NCBI GenBank assembly: GCA_021850345.1
Contig: JAJZMN010000069.1
Coordinates: forward strand, 1-7,055
Reading direction: 5' to 3'
DNA from: Actinomycetes bacterium
GTDB lineage: Bacteria; Actinomycetota; Acidimicrobiia; Acidimicrobiales; RAAP-2
DNA: 7,055 nt
Part shown: positions 1 through 4,091 of the stretch, piece after piece
Numbering within the stretch: position 1 is the stretch's first letter
How the letters are laid out: the number at the start of each line of letters is the position of its first letter
The notes under the pieces: generated by a model
Seen by the model: only the letters and a program-made list of their open reading frames with translations
Told to the model about the DNA's origin: nothing
The model's database searches: none
Translations under genes and position numbers: made by a program

Positions 1-92
1 GGCTTCGGCCGGACGTCTCAGTGAAGCGCTTAGACGGGTCCGGGCAACCGGGCGAGTCCGTCACCGCCACGGGGCAACCCGTGGCTGCCTGA
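1..92 (+). CDS. C-terminal end of an unidentified protein (5' end outside the window)
   Basis: The third forward frame is open from the left edge to a TGA at 90-92 and gives 29 residues ending in SVTATGQPVAA. About 80% of its codons end in G or C, as expected of real genes here. The second forward frame is also open but has poor third-position GC and an Arg/Gly-rich, unprotein-like product, so I prefer the third. A perfect hairpin begins two bases after the stop, which fits a gene end. The fragment holds two Gly-Gln-Pro motifs (SGQPGES and ATGQPVA). It is too short to assign a family, and an RNA rather than coding origin is not excluded because the same stretch contains several stable hairpins. 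Confidence 0.5.
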   Translation, partial: LRPDVSVKRLDGSGQPGESVTATGQPVAA

Positions 93-93
93 G

Positions 94-113
94 CGTGCTC
101 ACGTTTGAGCACG
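94..113 (+). terminator. Perfect 8-bp hairpin just after a stop codon; terminator or operator
   Basis: CGTGCTCA (94-101) and TGAGCACG (106-113) form a perfect stem around a CGTT loop. It lies one base beyond the TGA at 90-92. No T-run follows, so it is not a canonical intrinsic terminator, but U-less hairpins are often found at gene ends in high-GC actinobacteria. The same 8-4-8 palindrome could instead be a dimeric repressor site; it lies about 185 bp upstream of the next gene. Its position right at the stop favours a 3'-end role. Confidence 0.5.
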
Positions 114-263
114 GTGCTGGTAACGGTGCGGTCCACTCGCCGTCGGCCATGGGGCCCGACCGTAGTCGAGGCAGACGGCGCGCTTGGGGGCAGGACCGCG
201 GGGACCTGGGCGCTCTATCGTGCTGCCATCAGCGTGGGCCCGCACTGACCGGACCTGGGACCT

Positions 264-283
264 GGCGGGAACTGGCGGGAACT
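264..283 (+). repeat. Two tandem copies of GGCGGGAACT before the DinB-like gene
   Basis: The 10-mer GGCGGGAACT occurs at 264-273 and again at 274-283. It follows a pair of GGACCTG copies at 251-257 and 258-264. Each 10-mer carries a GGGA that resembles a Shine-Dalgarno core. The repeat lies immediately upstream of the two candidate starts (285 and 297) of the following gene. Confidence 0.7.
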
Positions 284-296
284 GATGGGAGCGACG

Positions 297-887
297 ATGA
301 CACTGACCGATCTTCGACCCGAGCTGGCCGCTGCCTATGAGCAAGCCGCGGTCGTCGCCTCGGCCATTCGGCCCGGGCAGGTGGAGGGGAAGACGCCGTG
401 CGCCAAGATGGATGTCTCCGAGCTCCTGGACCACCTCGTGTTCGCGGCGCGGCGCGCCGCTGCGCTGGGTCGCGGCGAGGAGCCCGTGATCGAGACCTCC
501 GCACCCCACGTCGAGCTGGACGAGGTCGCCGGCACGTTGCGAGCCGCTGCGGCCGACGCCGCCGCGGGCTGGAGTGTGGAGGGGTCGCTCGAGCGCGTGA
601 TCAAGATGCCCTGGGGCGAGGAGTACCCGGGGCGCGTCCTGGCCGCCATCTACTTCGTCGAGCTCGCGACGCACTCCTGGGATCTTGCGGTCGCGACGGG
701 AACTCAGGACCGGCTGGACGCCCCGCTCGGTGCTGCGGCGCTCGAATGCGCGCGGGCGACCATCAGGCCCGAGTTCCGCACCGAGTCGGGTGACCCGTTC
801 GGGCCTGAAGTGGCTGCTCCGGACGACGCCACGGACTGGGAGCGGCTCGGAGCGTTCATGGGGCGAACACCGAGCGGGATCGGGTAG
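297..887 (+). CDS. TIGR03086-type DinB-fold metal-binding protein (mycothiol-dependent isomerase-like)
   Basis: The 196-aa product matches the DinB/maleylpyruvate-isomerase-like family common in actinobacteria, whose studied members use a divalent metal and mycothiol. Visible hallmarks are LLDHLV (His46) near the end of the first helix pair and VELATHSWDLA (Glu122, His126, then WD). They correspond in order and spacing to the His, Glu-x3-His metal ligands of Corynebacterium mycothiol-dependent maleylpyruvate isomerase. The C-terminus WERLGAFMGRTP is the usual family ending. No signal peptide or membrane segment is seen, so it should be cytoplasmic. I chose ATG 297 because GGGAG (287-291) lies five bases upstream; ATG 285 adds four residues and has only GGGA four bases away. 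The substrate is unknown, and nearby genes do not suggest aromatic degradation. It converges on the minus-strand gene at 970-1272. Confidence 0.87.
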   Translation: MTLTDLRPELAAAYEQAAVVASAIRPGQVEGKTPCAKMDVSELLDHLVFAARRAAALGRGEEPVIETSAPHVELDEVAGTLRAAAADAAAGWSVEGSLERVIKMPWGEEYPGRVLAAIYFVELATHSWDLAVATGTQDRLDAPLGAAALECARATIRPEFRTESGDPFGPEVAAPDDATDWERLGAFMGRTPSGIG

Positions 888-969
888 CTCTCTCGGCGGC
901 CGGGGCGCAGTCTTCGGGTGTCCGTTGACGGCGGGCGCGGGCGTCCGGGTCCTTTGCCGAACGAGACTG

Positions 970-1272
970 TCAGCCGGCCAACGCCTGGCCGAGCCCGTCG
1001 CTTCCGTGCCCGACATCGGGCTCGGACCCGCACTCCTGGCAGCGCGAGATGTGCCGCCACGACCGCAGCCACCGCGTCCGCTCGGGGTTCAGCACCACTG
1101 CGAAGGACTCCGATCGCTCGTCGAGCTCGAGACCGTAGTAGCGGCGCCAGGTGGCGCTTCTCGGTGTGAGCCCGAGTCCCTTCAGGATCCTGCGGAACCG
1201 CATGTGCCGGGTGTCGAAGATCCAGGTGCTCGTGCACGACTCGAAGCGGAGGGTCGCCTCCGATGCCGTCAT
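970..1272 (-). CDS. 100-aa hypothetical protein with a C-terminal CxxC
   Basis: The frame reads MTASEATLRFESC, then STWIFDTRHMRFRRILKG and a central TWRRYYGLELDERSESFAVVLNPERTRWLRSWRH stretch, ending with CQECG (Cys78, Cys81). The aromatic and basic pattern (W17, FDT, MRFRR, WRRYYGLE) looks like a conserved protein rather than noise, but I cannot name a family. A single CxxC could bind metal with a partner protein or act in redox; neither is shown. Start ATG at 1272 is chosen because GAGGG lies six bases upstream on the minus strand. The in-frame ATG at 1278 directly abuts that GAGGG and would leave no spacing. It is divergent from the CaCA exchanger unit and convergent with the DinB-like gene. 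No signal peptide is seen. Its existence as a gene is fairly sure; its function is unknown. Confidence 0.72.
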   Translation of the reverse strand: MTASEATLRFESCTSTWIFDTRHMRFRRILKGLGLTPRSATWRRYYGLELDERSESFAVVLNPERTRWLRSWRHISRCQECGSEPDVGHGSDGLGQALAG

Positions 1273-1403
1273 CGTCATCCCTCGATGATGAAGCCCGCGC
1301 ATGTGGGGTCTCCAGGTTCGATGTTGGCGTTCAGTGACGTTTTGCAAGTTCGCCTCTTCGAGCCCCACGAGCCGCGGCTGGACACCCAGGTTGCAGCTCC
1401 GGG

Positions 1404-1482
1404 CGGGTACAGTGATCCCGGAGCGCCGGGAAGCCTGGTCGGCACGACATCGTCCTCGTCGCGCCGAACCGGGAGAGACCAC
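1404..1482 (+). promoter_or_regulatory. Structured leader upstream of the CaCA exchanger; candidate riboswitch-like element
   Basis: Two adjacent hairpins are visible. The first is TCCCGG (1416-1421), loop AGCG, CCGGGA (1426-1431). The second pairs GGTCGGCACGAC (1437-1448) with GTCGCGCCGAACC (1458-1470), with one A-C mismatch and one bulged A. A purine-rich Shine-Dalgarno, GGGAGAGA (1471-1478), follows directly. The hexamer CCGGGA recurs at 1469-1474, overlapping that Shine-Dalgarno, so TCCCGG 1416-1421 could pair either with its local partner or with the ribosome-binding site. GGT 1406-1408 and ACC 1478-1480 could extend the long-range pairing. CGGG 1404-1407 is a further competitor for CCCG 1417-1420. 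This mutually exclusive design is typical of translational switches. The ligand and Rfam class are not established. The transcription start is unknown; if TACAGT (1408-1413) were a -10 box the first hairpin would be partly lost. Confidence 0.5.
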
Positions 1483-1566
1483 GTGCACCCCAACGACCAG
1501 GCCAAGCCCGGCGAGTTCCAGCCGGAGCCCGCCTCGTGCGTCGAGATCGCGCGGTGGTGGCGATGA
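1483..1566 (+). CDS. 27-aa leader ORF translationally coupled to the CaCA exchanger
   Basis: A GTG at 1483 lies four bases after GGGAGAGA (1471-1478), the best ribosome-binding site in the vicinity. The frame runs 27 codons, beginning MHPNDQAKPGEF and ending in CVEIARWWR, with its TGA at 1564-1566. All sense codons but the last (CGA) end in G or C, 26 of 27, which strongly suggests selection as coding sequence in this frame. The stop overlaps the start of the exchanger as ATGA, so ribosomes finishing the leader could restart on the exchanger. The peptide has no membrane segment. It could serve only to couple translation to the upstream RNA fold, or it could be sensed itself; the single Cys and the Trp-Trp-Arg end are its only marked features. 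No family is recognised. Confidence 0.55.
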   Translation: MHPNDQAKPGEFQPEPASCVEIARWWR

Positions 1567-2564
1567 CCACGCCGGTGGCGATCGCGCTCTTCTTCGCCGG
1601 CGCGGCCGTGAGCCTCGCTTCGAGCTGGATCGTCGTGTCGCGCATCGAGCGCGTGGGGAGCCGCCTGGGCGCCTCGGAAGCCCTGCTCGGTCTGATCTCT
1701 GCGCTCGCCGCGGACGCACCGGAGATCACCTCGGCGGTGAGTGCCCTCCTCGCGCATCGCCGGGCGGTCGGAGCCGGCGTCGTGATCGGCTCGAACGTCT
1801 TCAACCTGGCGGCACTCCTCGGCCTTGGCAGCATCGTCGCCGGCGCGATCGCCCTCCACCGGAGGGTGGTCCTGTTCCAGGGTGCGATCGCCCTGTGGGT
1901 TGCGCTCGCTTGCGTCCTGACCGTCGCCGGACTCGTCACCCCGGCGCTCGGCCTCTTGTTGGTACTCGTGGTGCTCGCGCCCTATGCGGCACTTGCCGCC
2001 CTCGACGGATCGCGCTGGTGGCTCCGCCCGGACCCGTCCGCCCTTCGCCGGTGGCTCACGCGCGCGATCGCCGAGGAGGAGCTCGAGCTCAGCGCGACCA
2101 TCCATCCTCGTCGCGGCCGGCCTCGGGACGTCGCCGTGGCGTTCCTCGCCCTCGTCGTCGTCGTCGTGGCGAGCGCCGCGATGGAACAGTCGGCGGCGCG
2201 CCTCGGGGTCCGCCTCTCGGTGCCCGGGATCGTCGTCGGCGGGATCGTGCTGGCCGCCGTGACCAGCCTGCCCAACGCGGTTGCTGCCGTCTATTGGGCA
2301 AACCGCGGGCGGGGAGTCGCCATGCTCAGCACCGGGCTGAACTCCAACGCGCTCAACGTCGCTGCGGGCTTCCTCGTGCCCTCCGTGCTGATCGGAATAG
2401 GCCGGGGATCGGTGCAGGAGGCACTGATCGCACTGTGGTACGCAGGCCTGACCGCCGTCGTCCTCCTCTTCGCGTACGGCCATCGCGGGCTCAGGCGACC
2501 GGTGGGTTGGTTGATCGTGGCCGCCTACGCGGCCTTCATCATCGTCCTGACGGCGATGTCCTGA
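1563..2564 (+). CDS. CaCA-superfamily cation antiporter (Na+/Ca2+ exchanger-like)
   Basis: The 333-aa product has about ten membrane helices in two halves (roughly 3-147 and 189-331) joined by a charged loop near 150-188, the usual plan of Na_Ca_ex proteins. Alpha-1 is LLGLISALAADAPEITSA (41-58) with GSNVFN (76-81), keeping Pro53-Glu54 and Asn81 as in the archaeal exchanger NCX_Mj. Alpha-2 is VTSLPNAVAAV (233-243) with NSNALN (260-265). There the usual acidic residues of the family (Glu of SLPE and the final Asp) are Asn238 and Asn265, so ion selectivity or stoichiometry may differ from Ca2+/Na+ exchange. It should sit in the cytoplasmic membrane. Start ATG 1563 overlaps the leader ORF stop (ATGA) and has GGTGG just upstream. 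A GTG at 1536 with GGAG eight bases before would add nine residues, but that stretch has poorer third-position GC. The gene converges on the nitroreductase. Confidence 0.88.
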   Translation: MTTPVAIALFFAGAAVSLASSWIVVSRIERVGSRLGASEALLGLISALAADAPEITSAVSALLAHRRAVGAGVVIGSNVFNLAALLGLGSIVAGAIALHRRVVLFQGAIALWVALACVLTVAGLVTPALGLLLVLVVLAPYAALAALDGSRWWLRPDPSALRRWLTRAIAEEELELSATIHPRRGRPRDVAVAFLALVVVVVASAAMEQSAARLGVRLSVPGIVVGGIVLAAVTSLPNAVAAVYWANRGRGVAMLSTGLNSNALNVAAGFLVPSVLIGIGRGSVQEALIALWYAGLTAVVLLFAYGHRGLRRPVGWLIVAAYAAFIIVLTAMS

Positions 2565-2583
2565 GCCGGGGAGGGAGCACGCC

Positions 2584-2630
2584 GGCGGACGCGGGCTGAC
2601 GCTGGCGGACGCGGGCGGACGGCGGCGGAC
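2584..2630. repeat. 10-bp-period GC-rich tandem repeat between converging genes
   Basis: The pentamer CGGAC or CTGAC ends at 2590, 2600, 2610, 2620 and 2630, an exact 10-bp period. GGCGGACGCGGGC is repeated perfectly at 2584-2596 and 2604-2616. It lies between the stop of the exchanger (2564) and the stop of the minus-strand nitroreductase (2650). No good terminator hairpin was seen in this gap. Confidence 0.75.
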
Positions 2631-2649
2631 GAGAGACCGGCGCGGGAGG

Positions 2650-3243
2650 TCAGCGCGTCCAGTGCCCGCGGTGGACGACCTCGTCGGCGGCCTTGCGACG
2701 ACGGCGCAGGTCTGCCGCAGGCTCGTCGGGATAGCCGACGGTGATGGCGCCGATCGGATGGAATTTCCGAGGGATCCCGAACGCCTCCCGGACGGCTTCG
2801 AGCCGTGTCTTCGGCACGCCGAAGAAGCACGCACCAAGCCCGTGGTCCACGGCGGTGAGGAGAATCAACAGCGCCGCGAACCCCGTGTCGATGTCCCAGT
2901 AGGGAGCCGTCCACCAGGCATCCGACCGGTCGACGAAGCCCTTGTCCGGCTGGGCATACCGATCGAGATAGGCGTCCTTGTTGGAGCAGGCGACCACGAC
3001 GAGGGGCGCGTCGAAGGTGGCCGCGTACCAGTCCTGTGGGTCCGCCTCGGGCGTCGCCGCGGACCTGAAGCGGGCGACGTCGGCTGCGGCTTCGAGCACG
3101 AGGAACCCGAAGCCCTGCGAAAAGCCCGCGGAGGGCCCGCGTTGGGCGTTCGAGACGATCGCGTCCACCACCTCGGGGGGAACGGGGTCCTTCTTGTAGC
3201 GCCGCACCATCCGCCGGCGGTTGACGACGTCTTGGAACTCCAT
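2650..3243 (-). CDS. Nitroreductase-family flavoprotein
   Basis: The 197-aa product shows the order of motifs of the FMN-dependent nitroreductase fold: RRRMVRRY (9-16) for the flavin phosphate, RGPSAGFSQGF (35-45) near the flavin, the dimer-helix region around DTGFAALLILLTAVDHGLGACFFG (119-142), and PIGAITVGYPDE (163-174). The basic tail ending VVHRGHW is common in actinobacterial members. Such enzymes move hydride from NAD(P)H to nitro compounds, quinones or other acceptors; the substrate cannot be told, and a deazaflavin (F420) role is neither shown nor excluded. It is cytoplasmic, with no signal peptide. The ATG ending at 3243 is the natural start because RRRMVRRY should lie within the first 20 residues. 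No good Shine-Dalgarno precedes it, but a -10-like TAGAGT lies nine bases upstream, suggesting leaderless transcription. The methyltransferase upstream has the same orientation, 118 bp away across a repeat array. Confidence 0.93.
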   Translation of the reverse strand: MEFQDVVNRRRMVRRYKKDPVPPEVVDAIVSNAQRGPSAGFSQGFGFLVLEAAADVARFRSAATPEADPQDWYAATFDAPLVVVACSNKDAYLDRYAQPDKGFVDRSDAWWTAPYWDIDTGFAALLILLTAVDHGLGACFFGVPKTRLEAVREAFGIPRKFHPIGAITVGYPDEPAADLRRRRKAADEVVHRGHWTR

Positions 3244-3252
3244 GCGACGGCG

Positions 3253-3258
3253 ACTCTA
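3253..3258 (-). promoter_or_regulatory. Candidate -10 box for leaderless nitroreductase mRNA
   Basis: On the minus strand TAGAGT (3258 down to 3253) fits the TANNNT pattern of actinobacterial -10 boxes and stands nine bases before the ATG. This would put transcription initiation at or next to the start codon. No convincing -35 element was seen, and the only Shine-Dalgarno-like sequence is a GAG inside this same box. Confidence 0.35.
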
Positions 3259-3284
3259 CCGATCGTTCCCCGGCTGCGCCGGCT

Positions 3285-3386
3285 GGCAGCAGGTCGGACG
3301 CGGCAGCCGGCCGGACGCGGCAGCAAGCCGGACGCGGCAGCCGGCCGGAGGCGGCGGGCGATCAGACGCGGCGGGCGATCAGATAG
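3285..3386. repeat. Six-unit 17-bp tandem repeat overlapping the methyltransferase 3' end
   Basis: Units start at 3285, 3302, 3319, 3336, 3353 and 3370, all exactly 17 bp apart. Units 1-4 share GGCAGCNNGNCGGANGC; units 2 and 4 differ at one base. Units 5 and 6 share GGCGGGCGATCAGA and diverge from the rest in the middle. The last two contain the end of the minus-strand methyltransferase (codons for LIARRV and the TGA at 3362-3364), so the array may have grown from that gene end. An imperfect hairpin CCGGC-TGC-GCCGG (3270-3282) borders the array on the nitroreductase side and might contribute to termination. Confidence 0.85.
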
Positions 3387-4003
3387 GCCCGGCGGGTAGC
3401 CACCTCTTCGGGATAGTTGACCCGCTCGAGCCGGACGTCGACGGCGAGAGATGCCGCTTCCATTTCGGCGGCGACCCGGGAAGGTGGGAGGTACCAGCCG
3501 TCCACCTCGACGGCGTGGCCCCACCACTCGGTGAGGTGGTGGACCTCGTCGCCGACGTGAAAGGCAACCAACACCTGGCCACCCGGCCGGACGATCCGGT
3601 GCATCTCCGCGAAGGCGGCGCGGCGATCCTCGGGCGCCATGTGGATGATGGAGTACAAGGCGACGGCGAAGGCGAATTCCCCGTCCGCTGCGGGCACGCG
3701 CACGAGGTCGCCCTCTCGGACTTCGACGGTTGGATGGTCTCGGCGAGCCACGCGGAGCATCCCGGGGGAGAGGTCGATTCCGACCGGCCGCAGTCCGCGG
3801 GCAGCCAGCCATCCGGCGACGTGGGCAGGCCCGCAGCCCAGGTCGGCACAGGGGGCGCCCACACCTGCATCCTCGGCCAGCATCGCCAGCAGCGCCCGGT
3901 CGAGCGGCTTGTAGCGCAGCTCGTCTCCGAGTCGGCTGGCGTAGTCCTCGGCGATCTCGTCGTAGGAATGGCGGAGGGCTCGCCGAAGCCGGTCCCTGCC
4001 CAT
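3362..4003 (-). CDS. Class I SAM-dependent methyltransferase (methyltransferase-11 type)
   Basis: The 213-aa product has the Rossmann-fold motifs in order: CADLGCGPAHVAGWLA (52-67) as the SAM-binding glycine loop, VGIDLSPGML (74-83) with Asp77 for the ribose hydroxyls, REGDLVRVP (96-104), ALYSIIHM (115-122), and RIVRPGGQVLVAFH (136-149). An N-terminal SYDEIAEDYASRLGDELRYKPLDRALL is typical of small-molecule methyltransferases of this group. The methyl acceptor cannot be inferred. It is cytoplasmic. Start ATG at 4003 is chosen because the family N-terminus begins close to it and GGGAG lies nine bases upstream; longer in-frame extensions are Arg/Ser-rich and overlap the divergent gene. Its last codons lie inside a 17-bp tandem repeat, so the C-terminal LIARRV may have been altered by repeat slippage. 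It is divergent from the eight-helix membrane protein gene. Confidence 0.92.
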   Translation of the reverse strand: MGRDRLRRALRHSYDEIAEDYASRLGDELRYKPLDRALLAMLAEDAGVGAPCADLGCGPAHVAGWLAARGLRPVGIDLSPGMLRVARRDHPTVEVREGDLVRVPAADGEFAFAVALYSIIHMAPEDRRAAFAEMHRIVRPGGQVLVAFHVGDEVHHLTEWWGHAVEVDGWYLPPSRVAAEMEAASLAVDVRLERVNYPEEVATRRAYLIARRV

Positions 4004-4006
4004 CGA

Positions 4007-4032
4007 CAGATGCTCCCACCAGATGCTCCCAC
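4007..4032. repeat. Perfect 13-bp tandem duplication carrying the methyltransferase Shine-Dalgarno
   Basis: CAGATGCTCCCAC occurs at 4007-4019 and again at 4020-4032. On the minus strand each copy reads GTGGGAGCATCTG and carries a GGGAG. The proximal copy places GGGAG nine bases before the ATG at 4003; the distal copy is 13 bases further away. Confidence 0.9.
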
Positions 4033-4058
4033 GTGCTCGGGCGTGCTTCGACCGCGTA

Positions 4059-4073
4059 CGAACCGGCCGTTCG
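4059..4073. promoter_or_regulatory. Inverted repeat in the divergent methyltransferase/membrane-protein gap
   Basis: CGAAC (4059-4063) and GTTCG (4069-4073) form an inverted repeat with a 5-bp spacer, in the middle of the 88-bp gap between the divergent starts at 4003 and 4092. The position suits an operator acting on both genes. It resembles half-sites of the actinobacterial SOS box (CGAAC...GTTCG), but the spacing and outer bases do not clearly fit LexA. No convincing -10/-35 pair was found. Confidence 0.35.
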
Positions 4074-4091
4074 CCGTGCTGCAATGAGGGC

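Noticed and set aside
95..340. 81-codon plus-strand frame before and over the start of the DinB-like gene
   Set aside because: Poor third-position GC, no ribosome-binding site, and overlap with the well-supported gene at 297 argue against it.
99..1016. 305-codon open frame on the minus strand
   Set aside because: It mirrors the DinB-like gene and overlaps the end of the 100-aa gene; composition is Arg/Gly/Pro-rich with no domain.
1391..1413. TTGCAG and TACAGT as a promoter for the exchanger unit
   Set aside because: The spacer is only 11 bp, far from the usual 16-19, and no better -35 box lies at the proper distance from TACAGT.
1471..1480. GGGAGAGACC resembles the opening of a glycine riboswitch
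   Set aside because: The other conserved blocks (CCGAAGG..GCAA and CTCTCAGG) are absent downstream, and the segment is better explained as the Shine-Dalgarno of the leader ORF.
1536..1562. GTG 1536 as the exchanger start
   Set aside because: GGAG is well placed, but the nine codons have poor third-position GC and the ATGA overlap with the leader ORF favours ATG 1563. It remains an alternative.
1275..2837. 520-codon open frame on the minus strand
   Set aside because: It is antisense to the CaCA exchanger, whose alpha motifs are unmistakable. The product is His/Asp/Arg-rich and has no recognisable domain.
3285..3386. CRISPR-like array
   Set aside because: The units are contiguous 17-mers with no spacers and no cas genes nearby, so this is a tandem minisatellite.
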